Shown: piece by piece, positions 32,516-40,532 of the stretch | Numbering within the stretch: the stretch's first letter is position 1 | Layout: every line of letters starts with the position of its first letter | Origin: Deltaproteobacteria bacterium | GTDB lineage: Bacteria; Desulfobacterota; Syntrophia; Syntrophales; UBA2210 | DNA length: 40,622 nucleotides | Direction of reading: 5' to 3' | Assembly (NCBI GenBank): GCA_016933215.1 | Contig: JAFGBH010000042.1 | Coordinates: 1 to 40,622, forward strand | Made by a program: the position numbers and the translations under genes | Notes under the pieces: model-generated | The model's database searches: none | What the model was told of the DNA's origin: nothing | The model's input: only the letters and a program-made list of their open reading frames with translations

Positions 32516-35500
32516 TGTCCGGGTTCTTTGTGCCAATCGGGAGCGTTACTCTAAACCGTGTTCCCTCTCCTTCTTTGCTTAATATTTCAACAGTACCCTC
32601 GTGCAGTTCAATTATCTTCTTGACCTGTGAAAGCCCCAGACCAGTACCGTATCTTTTCTTCGTAAAGAATGGATTGAACAGGTGAGCAAGGTCTTCTTTT
32701 TCTATGCCGCACCCGTTGTCATCAATCTCTATTACGACGTATTCGCTATCACGTGAGAGCCTCTTTGAGGATATCAGGAGGGTTCCCTTTGTCTCCATTG
32801 CATCGATGGCGTTGTGATAGACATTTAAAAAAGCCTGTTCAAGCATTGCCGGGTCGGCCTCAAGAAGTGGAATTTTCTTCTCGAACCTCTTTACTACCTG
32901 AATCTGTTTGTCCGAGATGGATTTTTCAGCCATAGCCAGCGCATGCTCGAGAATCCCCTTTATATCAGAAGGCTCCTTCTTTGGTGCTGACGGTCGTGCA
33001 AATATTAAAACATCATTGACAAGTTTTTCAAGGTGTTCAACTTCCCTCTGGGCGATCCTGAATCTTTTCAGATCGTTCCCGGAGGGTTGTATGCGCTTTT
33101 CCAGGATCTGAAGACTCATCTTTATAGACGACAGGGGATTTCTCACTTCGTGGGCGATTCCCGCGGAGAGCTGTCCCACGGCGGCGAGCTTCTGACTCTC
33201 GTAGTATTTGTTTTCGAGATTCTTGAGATCGGTTATATCTCTCTGAACAAGGACATACCGATCGGTCCCCTTAACGGGGCTCGGCGTTATGAGCAGATTC
33301 CTCCGTGAGCCGTCACGAGCGGTAACTTCAAGTTCGTAGGGTGTAAAGACCCCCCTCTTTGCAGCTTCCCATTTTTCAAGCATATATTCCCGATGCTCTG
33401 GTTCCACGAAATCGGTGAAGTGTTTACCCCTAATCTCCCTCGAGGCACCACCCCGTTCTTTCTTGATATCACGACTGACGTAATTAATGATTCCGTCACC
33501 GCTGAGATCAAAAATCTTCTCCGGCAGATTGTCGATAATCGACTGGAGATAATTATAGAGCTCTTCAATCTCTTTTCTGAGGTTTATATTTTCTGTCAAC
33601 TCTTTCTGGAGATTGTCGGCAAATTTTCTCAGATTCTGAGCCATTTCATTTTCTTTTGATATATCTTGAAGGGTTTCAATAACGGAGGTGATTTCACCCT
33701 TTTCATCATAGATCGGTGCCGCCAGGAAATAAAGATGACGATCTTCCCCCCCAAGATCCTTAAAGAAGTCCGTGGCCTCGTAGGCCCCTTTGACCCTCTC
33801 CGATTTTCTTATCTTTTTTTCACCGTAATAGTTTTCCAGTCCTTCAATGTCCTGGTCAATAATGAAATCGGCAATCACCGGCCTTTTATGAGTGTAAAAA
33901 GGGAGGTAGTGTCTGTCGGTTCCGATCATTTCCTCCGCGCTGCAACCGGTGAGCTCGGCACATGCCCTGTTCCAGAGGATGATCGTATGCTCTCTATCGA
34001 GCACGAAGGTGGGGATTGGTGACCCTTCGGTAATTCCTTCGATGGTCTTTTTTTCCCTCTGGATCGTTTCGGCGTACTCCTTCAGGTTATTGGCCATTTC
34101 TACCTCGTTTGATACGTCCTGAAGGGTTTCAATGACTGCGGCAATTTCCCCCTTTTCATCATAAATCGGTGCCGCCAGGAAATAGAGATGACGATCTTTG
34201 CCACCCAGTTCTTTGAAGAAGTCTCGTGCTTCGTAGGCACCTTCCACGGCTTTCGATTTTGTAATGCCCTGCTTTCCGTAGTAGTTTTCAAGTGTTTCAA
34301 AGTCCTGATCGATAATGAAATCGGCAATCACCGGCCTTTTGTGAGTGTAAAAAGGGAGGTAGTGTCTGTCGGTTCCGATCATTTCCTCCGCCCCGTAGCC
34401 GGTGAGCTCGGCACATGCCCTGTTCCAGAGGATAATTTTGTGCTCCCTGTCTATGACGAACGTGGGAATTGGTGACCCTTCGGTGATCCCTTCGACGGTC
34501 TTTTTTTCTCTCAGAAGTTTTCCCTGCCATTCCTCACGTTCCTGAAGGCGCTTCAACTGTTCCCTGAAATAGACATTCCGTGCGCTGGACCGGGCTATCG
34601 ATATTCCGGTAATAATGACGGCTATGATGAGGCCGAGGGCTCCGAGCATGATATTTCCGGAGGCTTTTCTCAGAAGGAGGATTACCGAATCGTAGGGAGT
34701 AACGACGGCAAAGGACCAGAGGTTTTCACTCATATGAATCGGTGCGTAGCCGATAATTGTCTTTATCGTTTCTCCCGTCCTGTTGCGAAAGAGAGAGATT
34801 CCATATCCTTTGGTTTCCCTTGGAAAGAATTCATTCATGGGTGCGGTCATTGTGTCTTCAGTGATGCGTGCCGCTGCCCCGATTATATCAGGATTTGAGT
34901 TAATGATGATCTGGTCATCTTCATCGACCATCAGAAAATCGTTGGTTGAGAGGCCGCGTGCCGGATACATATATCGATCCACAATCGCGTGAATGGAGAT
35001 GGTGGCAAGGACTGCGCCGGTGAACTCTCCCTCGGTATTGAGTTTTGGAATGCCGATGACGATTGAATCGATTTCCGTGCCGTTGCCCGCTGTTCCCGCT
35101 GCTTCTCGTATAATTTGCTTTCCTATATAGGGTGCGTGGCTCTTTCTTATTTTCTTAAAAAAGGGATATTCCTTGAAGCTTTTATCCCACATTCCCTCCA
35201 TATGAGAGTCAGGGTATCCGCAGATGACCGTTCCGCTTTCGTCCAATCGGACGATCATCTGGACCTTGCCGACGAGAAAGTCATAGATGGCCTGGATGCT
35301 TACCACCGTTTCCGGCGGGGCGCCGCTGTCTCCGCAGTGAAGACTGGAAAGGAGAAGGGAACTTTTTTCAATATTGACGATAAGGTCCTCTATGCCGTTT
35401 GCCACACTCCCTGCTATGGTGGCCTGTTGCCTGCTGAACTGCTCCACGATTGCCTTTTCCCTGGCGTGGTTCACGGTGAGAGCAAGGAGGAGAATCAGGA

Positions 35501-35567
35501 CAACGACGACCAGTGTCGCTATCCAGATGGAGAACTTAAATTCGGTTTTAAAAAAGCTTTGCTTCAT
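32508..35567 (-). CDS. membrane sensor histidine kinase with Cache and three PAS domains
   Basis: 1019 residues from the ATG at 35567 (AGGA six bases upstream); a TTG two codons earlier is less likely. Order: transmembrane helix (about 14-34), periplasmic double-Cache-like domain (about 40-295), second helix (about 305-325), two near-identical PAS units (from 360 and 511, period 151 residues), a third divergent PAS (about 672-785), the HisKA domain with His806 in GIAHEVRNP, and HATPase boxes NVYHNAIDAM, DNGCGI and GTGLGL. It would sense an extracellular small molecule and phosphorylate the NtrC-type partner. The last codons lie in a repeat copy. Confidence 0.95.
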   Translation of the reverse strand: MKQSFFKTEFKFSIWIATLVVVVLILLLALTVNHAREKAIVEQFSRQQATIAGSVANGIEDLIVNIEKSSLLLSSLHCGDSGAPPETVVSIQAIYDFLVGKVQMIVRLDESGTVICGYPDSHMEGMWDKSFKEYPFFKKIRKSHAPYIGKQIIREAAGTAGNGTEIDSIVIGIPKLNTEGEFTGAVLATISIHAIVDRYMYPARGLSTNDFLMVDEDDQIIINSNPDIIGAAARITEDTMTAPMNEFFPRETKGYGISLFRNRTGETIKTIIGYAPIHMSENLWSFAVVTPYDSVILLLRKASGNIMLGALGLIIAVIITGISIARSSARNVYFREQLKRLQEREEWQGKLLREKKTVEGITEGSPIPTFVIDREHKIILWNRACAELTGYGAEEMIGTDRHYLPFYTHKRPVIADFIIDQDFETLENYYGKQGITKSKAVEGAYEARDFFKELGGKDRHLYFLAAPIYDEKGEIAAVIETLQDVSNEVEMANNLKEYAETIQREKKTIEGITEGSPIPTFVLDREHTIILWNRACAELTGCSAEEMIGTDRHYLPFYTHKRPVIADFIIDQDIEGLENYYGEKKIRKSERVKGAYEATDFFKDLGGEDRHLYFLAAPIYDEKGEITSVIETLQDISKENEMAQNLRKFADNLQKELTENINLRKEIEELYNYLQSIIDNLPEKIFDLSGDGIINYVSRDIKKERGGASREIRGKHFTDFVEPEHREYMLEKWEAAKRGVFTPYELEVTARDGSRRNLLITPSPVKGTDRYVLVQRDITDLKNLENKYYESQKLAAVGQLSAGIAHEVRNPLSSIKMSLQILEKRIQPSGNDLKRFRIAQREVEHLEKLVNDVLIFARPSAPKKEPSDIKGILEHALAMAEKSISDKQIQVVKRFEKKIPLLEADPAMLEQAFLNVYHNAIDAMETKGTLLISSKRLSRDSEYVVIEIDDNGCGIEKEDLAHLFNPFFTKKRYGTGLGLSQVKKIIELHEGTVEILSKEGEGTRFRVTLPIGTKNPDNN

Positions 35568-35628
35568 TCCCAATCCTGATTTTCTTCATAACCTTTTATC
35601 AATCTAAAAGCATTTGGCGAAAGCCCCG

Positions 35629-35808
35629 CTATTCTTCATCGCGATTCCGTTTTTTCTCTTCATATTCTTTAATGCCTATCACGACGTAAACGACAACGGC
35701 GGCGCCGAGAGAAACAATAAGGGTAATAAATCCGCTTTCGATCCCTATACCCCACTTACAAATAAGCCAGGCAACAAGATAGGTTGCCACTGTTAATATT
35801 TCCTGCAT
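35629..35808 (-). CDS. small membrane protein, function unknown
   Basis: 59 residues from the ATG at 35808, chosen because GAGG stands seven bases upstream; a TTG two codons earlier is possible. Two hydrophobic helices (about 5-17 and 26-45) and a charged end (KEYEEKKRNRDEE). It lies 61 bp upstream of the histidine kinase in the same direction, so it may be the first gene of the kinase-regulator operon. No family recognised; a short accessory membrane peptide for the sensor is a guess. Confidence 0.55.
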   Translation of the reverse strand: MQEILTVATYLVAWLICKWGIGIESGFITLIVSLGAAVVVYVVIGIKEYEEKKRNRDEE

Positions 35809-35826
35809 TATCAAACCTCATCAAAA

Positions 35827-35855
35827 AAGTTATCTGCTCTCCTCGATGACGTCAA
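35827..35855 (-). promoter_or_regulatory. sigma-70-like promoter of the kinase-regulator operon
   Basis: Minus strand: TTGACG (35855-35850), 17-bp spacer, TAACTT (35832-35827). It stands 19 bp before the small membrane gene. The -10 is weak. Confidence 0.4.
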
Positions 35856-35909
35856 GCATTCCTTTTAGTGACTATCGAGAGATACCGTTTCTTCACCCTT
35901 CTCCGTGCC

Positions 35910-35960
35910 TGAACTGCGAAATGAGCGCATGCCCCGCAACGTGTTGCGGGAAACTACAAT
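35910..35960. repeat. dispersed hairpin repeat, copy D (degenerate)
   Basis: TGAACTGCGAAATGAGCGCATG followed in order by a perfect stem CCCGCAAC (35933-35940), GT, GTTGCGGG (35943-35950) and the worn end AAACTACAAT. The loop sequence and stem core are the same as in copy B. Confidence 0.65.
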
Positions 35961-36146
35961 TATACCTTTCGGAAAAGTGTCTGCACGGGATACTACAGAC
36001 CTTGCCGCTAATTTTCAATAAAATTATGTATCAGCGACGGGAGGGTGTCATTTCCTTGGTATCTCTCTTGCGTTTTGTGGGATGTATGATGTAAGAAGGC
36101 ATGACAGCTCAGCATGCACATTTTGGTTCTTCCATTATACTTTTCG

Positions 36147-36169
36147 TTCAATTTATGGGATAAATTGAA
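36147..36169. promoter_or_regulatory. 23-bp palindrome, candidate enhancer site
   Basis: TTCAATTTAT, GGG, ATAAATTGAA: two perfect 10-bp arms. Its centre is about 64 and 151 bp upstream of the transcription starts predicted for the two sigma-54-like promoters, the second being a typical distance for NtrC-type activators. The activator gene is 3.7 kb away in the same neighbourhood. Binding is inferred. Confidence 0.5.
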
Positions 36170-36194
36170 TAGAATGTTAAACACGTTAACCAAA

Positions 36195-36210
36195 TGGCAC
36201 AGTTACTGCT
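36195..36210 (+). promoter_or_regulatory. sigma-54-type promoter 1 upstream of the second c-subunit gene
   Basis: TGGCAC, AGTTA, CTGCT: perfect -24 element and -12 with GC at 36208-36209, exactly 10 bases between GG and GC. One mismatch (C for T) in the -12 box. Confidence 0.5.
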
Positions 36211-36282
36211 CGGTATGAAGGAGAAGTAATAAGCGAGTGATTACAGGCTTTTCAGTACAAAAGGTGTTATGTCAAGCATAAA

Positions 36283-36298
36283 TGGCATATCTGTTGCT
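36283..36298 (+). promoter_or_regulatory. sigma-54-type promoter 2 upstream of the second c-subunit gene
   Basis: TGGCAT, ATCTG, TTGCT: GG at 36284-36285 and GC at 36296-36297 with the required 10-base spacing, and a full -12 TTGCT. The transcript leader would be about 93 nt before the ATG. Confidence 0.55.
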
Positions 36299-36401
36299 TA
36301 TACGTAGAGACGAATTTGAGAACGATTATTTTTTCTCAAAGACATCACTTCGTACTGAAAGGTGCGGGTCAAATTACAGTTGTCCAGGAAAGGAGAAAGA
36401 A

Positions 36402-36776
36402 ATGTTAAGGAAATCAGTAAAGTGGGTATTTACTCTACTAACATCAGTGGCAGCTTTGTTGGTGTCTTCGCCGGTGGTATTCGCGGCTGAAGCAATTCCG
36501 GAGGATGGTTCGTATATTAAGGTCATCTTTGCTGTTGGTGCAATGGTTGGTGCCGGGCTTGCCATCGGTATGGGCGCAATCGGTGCCGGTGCCGGTATTG
36601 GTAATGCTGCAAGTGGAGCATGTAGTGCAGTTGGCAGGAACCCTGGGGTACAGGGAAAGATCATGATGACCATGCTGGTTGGTATGGCTATGGCAGAATC
36701 AATTGCTATCTATGCTCTTGTTGTTTCGCTTGTCCTTCTCTATGCAAACCCCTACAAAGCTTTTCTTTTTGGCTAG
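36402..36776 (+). CDS. atpE: F-type ATP synthase c subunit, second paralog
   Basis: 124 residues from the ATG at 36402, which has GGAAAGGAGAAAG in front. A signal-like leader (about 1-29) is followed by glycine-rich helix 1 (GLAIGMGAIGAGAGIGNAASGA), the loop GRNPGVQG and helix 2 with ion-binding Glu99, Ser100 and Tyr104 (AESIAIYA). It differs from the first paralog in helix 1 (GAGAGIG instead of GPGLGMG) and in the leader. It is the only F0 gene in its operon; a Cache sensor gene follows 61 bp later. Two sigma-54-like promoters precede it, an unexpected type of control for a core ATPase subunit. Confidence 0.95.
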   Translation: MLRKSVKWVFTLLTSVAALLVSSPVVFAAEAIPEDGSYIKVIFAVGAMVGAGLAIGMGAIGAGAGIGNAASGACSAVGRNPGVQGKIMMTMLVGMAMAESIAIYALVVSLVLLYANPYKAFLFG

Positions 36777-36837
36777 TTAATGAATACTAACAAACTATTA
36801 ACTCCAAGAAATCAATTAAAGTTAGGGGGAGAAGGAA

Positions 36838-38139
36838 ATGGCAGAAACTACAAGAGGTAAGCAGTTTTTTACGGTAGCGAGAGTATTCTTCCTGCTTATC
36901 GTCATTCCCCTCTTACTGATGTCTTTTCTAATCGCCAACGGCATTTTTCAATTAGGGGACACATCGAAAAAAGGGGCAATTTCTGTTCTTGATCAGAAAT
37001 CGCAGAGCGAGATCTTGGTGAGAACCACGAGCGTGGCCGAAAATGTCGCCGATTTTTTGCGGGACTGTGAGAAAGATGTCTTGGTCTCGACAATTCTGCC
37101 GACAACCGGTGAGGCATACAAAGAATTTGTGGAAAAGAACAAACAGGTTCTCTGGGCCAAGCAAGACGGAAAGATCGTAAAAGAGCTGAAACCCCTCTAT
37201 ACCGAGATGTCGCTTGTTGACAAGGCGGGGAATGAAGTCATCAAAATAGCTGGCGGTGAGATTGTACCGGATGGTGCGCTGATAAATGTCAGCGATCCTG
37301 CAAACACCCCATACAAGTCAGAAGATTACTTTTCAAAAACAAAACAGCTGAACAAGGGCGAGGTTTATATCTCCCATGTTACCGGCTGGTATGTAAACAG
37401 GACTGAGTTTGAAAAGGGAAAACGCTTTGCGGGCATTATTCGCCTGGCAACGCCGCTATTTGATAAAGAAGGATTCGCAGGAATCATAACACTTGCTCTT
37501 GATGTACAGCATCTGGCGAACTTCACGGACAATATAATACCGACTGAAGCCGGTCATGTCCTCGAAGCGGATGCATCGACGGGCAATTATGCCTATATGG
37601 TGGATAACAGGGGATTCGTTATTTCCCATCCAAACGATTATCACATTGCCGGTCTCTATAAGGATGGGTCTCCCGTTCCTCCAATTACGGGAGAGACATC
37701 CAAGGAAATGGCCGACAAGGGAGAAGAGGTCTTAAACCTCAATCTTCTCGAGGCTATGGATCCGGGATTACCGAAGGTAGCAAAGAGTGCTGATGAAGGA
37801 AATTCGGGTATAGAGGTATATAAATTTAGTGGTCACACCAAGGTTGTGGCCTACGCACCGATTCCCTTCTATAATGTCAGCTATCCTTCCCCTGCGGGAT
37901 TTGGATGGATCGGCATGGGTATCGATGTTGAAAGATTCAATGAGCAGGCCATGAGAGCCTCTGCGGAAATAGAAAAAGAGGCAAAGGCATGGATGACGAC
38001 AATCATTTTAATTCTCATCCTCGCGGTTGTTCTGCTCTTCATAATTTCTGCACTTCTTGCAAGGGGAGTTACCCGTTCAATTGATGCAGAAGTTCCCGAA
38101 GGTTCAAAAGAACCAGAGTATTATGATGACGAAGATTAA
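36838..38139 (+). CDS. membrane-anchored Cache-domain sensor without output domain
   Basis: 433 residues: a transmembrane helix (about 13-35), a large extracytoplasmic Cache-type region (about 40-375, including the ligand-domain signature YMVDNRGFVISHPND), a second helix (about 384-408), then only about 25 residues with a HAMP-like beginning (ARGVTRSID) and an acidic tail (EPEYYDDED). Receptors of this build normally continue into a HAMP and methyl-accepting, kinase or GGDEF domain. It probably signals through a partner, or the protein is a binding/co-sensor. A clean terminator follows. GGGGGAGAAGG precedes the ATG. Confidence 0.88.
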   Translation: MAETTRGKQFFTVARVFFLLIVIPLLLMSFLIANGIFQLGDTSKKGAISVLDQKSQSEILVRTTSVAENVADFLRDCEKDVLVSTILPTTGEAYKEFVEKNKQVLWAKQDGKIVKELKPLYTEMSLVDKAGNEVIKIAGGEIVPDGALINVSDPANTPYKSEDYFSKTKQLNKGEVYISHVTGWYVNRTEFEKGKRFAGIIRLATPLFDKEGFAGIITLALDVQHLANFTDNIIPTEAGHVLEADASTGNYAYMVDNRGFVISHPNDYHIAGLYKDGSPVPPITGETSKEMADKGEEVLNLNLLEAMDPGLPKVAKSADEGNSGIEVYKFSGHTKVVAYAPIPFYNVSYPSPAGFGWIGMGIDVERFNEQAMRASAEIEKEAKAWMTTIILILILAVVLLFIISALLARGVTRSIDAEVPEGSKEPEYYDDED

Positions 38140-38167
38140 GCAGTAGAACGAAGTAAAGAACACGAGA

Positions 38168-38199
38168 GGGCCGGAAGTTTAACTTCCGGCCCTTTTTTT
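38168..38199 (+). terminator. intrinsic terminator after the Cache sensor gene
   Basis: GGGCCGGAAG (38168-38177) and CTTCCGGCCC (38183-38192) form a perfect stem with loop TTTAA, then seven T. Confidence 0.92.
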
Positions 38200-38354
38200 A
38201 TATGGGAGCAGGGGTTGTAAGATAAACATTTCCCTACGGCGAATGACAGGCAAAAATCTTGAAGTGTTTGCAGAGGTATGGTAGTGCACAATAGACGTGT
38301 GATTAGCGGGCCGAAAATTACGGAAAGGCCGGTGCCAGGCCGGGGATTGATAGA

Positions 38355-38585
38355 ATGTCTGAAGATGATAACAGAGTGAAAGATGGCGATCGGATATACG
38401 ATCTTGTGGATGTAGTGGAAGAAGGGGCACGCAAACCTGCACCTGAAGCTATCCTGAATGAGGAGATAATCAGGAAGGTCGAGGAGATTTCCGAGAAAGT
38501 GGCCAGACAGATGTTCCCCCGTATAGCCGAGCGAATTATAAAAGAAGAGATAGAAGCATTAAAGAAAAAGATAGATGATGAGTAA
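38355..38585 (+). CDS. small acidic protein with PopZ-like C-terminal helix, function unknown
   Basis: 76 residues, soluble. The N-terminal part is acidic and probably unstructured (SEDDNRVKDGDRIYDLVDVVEEG). The C-terminal half is helical, with the pattern VARQMFPRIAERIIKEEIEAL, similar to a motif at the ends of PopZ/DUF2497 and several deltaproteobacterial polar or signalling proteins. Its last 11 bases overlap the next gene, indicating coupling. The resemblance is short, so no function is assigned. Confidence 0.65.
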   Translation: MSEDDNRVKDGDRIYDLVDVVEEGARKPAPEAILNEEIIRKVEEISEKVARQMFPRIAERIIKEEIEALKKKIDDE

Positions 38586-39771
38586 ATCACCGTGGGCAAG
38601 TGGTGGAAGAAATTTCCTGAAAAAAGTTCCCCTTGCCTTTTTTTTTGTTATGCTTTGTTGTGTGCTCTATCCCGCCCGGACATTCCCTCAGGAACAGTTC
38701 AATATCTGCGAGATAGAAACCGAGGGAGTTAGCGTTATTATAAGCGGTGATATGGCCCGTGCACGGGATAATGCAGTAAAAGAAGCCCAGAAACTGTCTA
38801 TAGAAAAGGCAGTCAAGACATTCCTCTCTCCGGAAGCAGTGGCCGAGCATTTCCAGGGCCTCAGTGACCATATTTATTCCAAATCAGGGGATTACATTCA
38901 GAACTATACAATTATAGAGGAACGAACGGAAGGCGATTATTATCGAGTCAGGATCAGGGCAGCCGTCATGGCGGAAGGCATACGAAATGACCTTGAATCG
39001 ATGGGATTTCCCGTGGCGAGAAGGAGCCTTCCCAGGGTTATGGTTATCATTTCTGGAAATGGTAATGAGTTGCGGGATATCGACAATACGCTGAAGCCGG
39101 AGGAATTGTCATCCTCGATATATATAATCAATGAAGATCTTTCAGAAGAGGGATTTATTATTGTCAGATATCCGCGCGATGACTATGGGGAAGAGGAGTT
39201 GAATGAAGATGATGTCGTATCGCTGGGAAGGAATTTCAACGCCGATCTCGTGATTGTCGGTAAGGCCTCGGTGGAGGAGATGAGTGTCATCGAGGGAACG
39301 GAAATAAAATCCTATGAAGTGCGTGTCTCAGCGAAGGCCATAACCACTGATAATGCTGAAGTCATTGCCTCGACCGCCGCACGGGCTGAATCGTACACAG
39401 CCGATAGTATTACGGGACGATTGGATGCTATCGAAAGGGCGACAAAAGAGGTGGCTGACTATCTGAAAGTGCGGATAATAGCCGACTGGCAGCGGGAAGT
39501 CAGCTCTGTCAAGGTAATTTCGGTTACGATTAGGGATATAATGAGCTATTCCGATTACGTTACCCTGAGAAATGTATTGAAAAACGAGACAAGGGGTGTA
39601 AAGAAGGTCTTTCAAAAGAGGATGGAATCAGGTATAGCGATCTTGGATATCGAGATGGAAGGGAATGCACGATTCCTGGCTAACGAACTCTCTTCCGATA
39701 AATTTAATGCATTCTCGCTTGGTATCGTCTGTACGGACGAGGACAGTCTGGAAGTAAGTATTATAAAATAA
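38575..39771 (+). CDS. exported protein with FlgT/LPP20-like N-terminal region
   Basis: 398 residues with a signal peptide (hydrophobic stretch about 19-34, likely cut near RTFPQ-EQ). The mature start (EIETEGVSVIISGDMARARDNAVKEAQKLSIEKAV) has the 'G-x-A-x-x-A-R-x-x-A-x-x-x-A' layout of FlgT N-terminal/LPP20 domains found in periplasmic outer-membrane-associated proteins. The middle contains DLVIVGKASVEE and AEVIASTAARAE, also as in that family. No flagellar genes are near. ATGATG gives two possible starts three bases apart. It overlaps the preceding small gene and precedes the lipoprotein by 94 bp. Confidence 0.7.
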   Translation: MMSKSPWASGGRNFLKKVPLAFFFVMLCCVLYPARTFPQEQFNICEIETEGVSVIISGDMARARDNAVKEAQKLSIEKAVKTFLSPEAVAEHFQGLSDHIYSKSGDYIQNYTIIEERTEGDYYRVRIRAAVMAEGIRNDLESMGFPVARRSLPRVMVIISGNGNELRDIDNTLKPEELSSSIYIINEDLSEEGFIIVRYPRDDYGEEELNEDDVVSLGRNFNADLVIVGKASVEEMSVIEGTEIKSYEVRVSAKAITTDNAEVIASTAARAESYTADSITGRLDAIERATKEVADYLKVRIIADWQREVSSVKVISVTIRDIMSYSDYVTLRNVLKNETRGVKKVFQKRMESGIAILDIEMEGNARFLANELSSDKFNAFSLGIVCTDEDSLEVSIIK

Positions 39772-39865
39772 GCGAAAGTCACCGAAGTCTTGCTGCAGGG
39801 ATCTCCATCTGTTGCGGATAACTTTTGATTGTATGATCCTGCCCTTCGGTTCATGAGGTTATCAT

Positions 39866-40525
39866 ATGTTTTCTTGGAAGTATACAGGGGTGTTTCTGGC
39901 GGTTTGTGCCATTTTCATATCTGGATGCAGAGGCACCATTCCTTCTTTTGTAGCCCCCGATTTTGATAAGAGGTGTATACGCCTTATCGCATTGATGCCC
40001 ATTGACAACAAGACCAAAGACCAGAAGGCGGCAGTTATATTGAGAAAGGAGTTGCTCGAAGAGCTCTATTTCAAGGGGTATCCCCAAATACCGCTCGATG
40101 TTATTGATGGGAAGATCAAAGAAATTAATGAAAGAAACCTTGTCACAACGGGGAAACGAATTCCGCCCGATGTGATCGGTGAGGCGCTCGGTATCGATGC
40201 GGTTATGTACTGTACACTGACTGAATGGGGGGTATCGCTCCGCTATCTCTACGCACCCACCACAGTTGCGGCTTCCTTTGAGCTTCTGAGCGCTAAAACG
40301 GGAGAGACCCTCTGGAGATCAAACCAGAAGGTTGTGGAGAGAGACTATGACATTACCCAAAAGAGACTCGAGATGAAGTCTCATGAGTCCTATGAAATAG
40401 CTGTTCGGGAAGTCTTGGATAAGGCCATAGCGACATTTCCAGACGGTCCCGATTGTCTGGGAGATCCGTCTTCCAGTACGGGAGTCAAGGATATTCTAAT
40501 ACGGTTGAAAAAGTCGGTACAATGA
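39866..40525 (+). CDS. outer-membrane-type lipoprotein, GNA1162/DUF799-like
   Basis: 219 residues. A lipobox FISGC places the lipidated cysteine at 21; the following residues (RGT) do not signal inner-membrane retention under the enteric rule. The body (LIALMPIDNKTKDQKAA; VIGEALGIDAVMYCTLTEWG; ASFELLSAKTGETLWRS) matches GNA1162/DUF799 putative lipoproteins, which resemble TolB-N/CsgG-associated folds. With the preceding exported protein it probably works in envelope assembly or export; the cargo is unknown. GAGG lies seven bases upstream. Confidence 0.82.
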   Translation: MFSWKYTGVFLAVCAIFISGCRGTIPSFVAPDFDKRCIRLIALMPIDNKTKDQKAAVILRKELLEELYFKGYPQIPLDVIDGKIKEINERNLVTTGKRIPPDVIGEALGIDAVMYCTLTEWGVSLRYLYAPTTVAASFELLSAKTGETLWRSNQKVVERDYDITQKRLEMKSHESYEIAVREVLDKAIATFPDGPDCLGDPSSSTGVKDILIRLKKSVQ

Positions 40526-40532
40526 TAAGCGA

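Larger units (their letters stand above)
35809..36401. other. 593-bp divergent regulatory region between the kinase operon and the second c-subunit gene
   Basis: It contains, left to right, a sigma-70-like promoter facing left, repeat copy D, a poor sigma-54-like match on + at 36057-36072 (TGGTAT, five bases, TTGC), a 23-bp palindrome, and two better sigma-54-like sites facing the c-subunit gene. An open frame can be extended upstream of the c-subunit ATG to 36282, but that start lies in a promoter and has no ribosome-binding site. No other gene was seen. Confidence 0.6.

Noticed and set aside
36057-36072. third sigma-54-like site TGGTAT-N5-TTGC
   Set aside because: Spacing is right but the -24 box is poor, it lies upstream of the palindrome and about 330 bp from the gene; kept only as a remark in the region entry.
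36282-36401. N-terminal extension of the second c-subunit gene
   Set aside because: The ATG at 36402 has a strong ribosome-binding site and begins a standard leader; the extension overlaps a sigma-54-like promoter.
39780-39830. CTTGCTGCAGGGATCTCC as a further copy of the dispersed repeat
   Set aside because: Only one short block is similar; the flanking ATTGAA/TTCAAT and AGCGAGCG words are missing.
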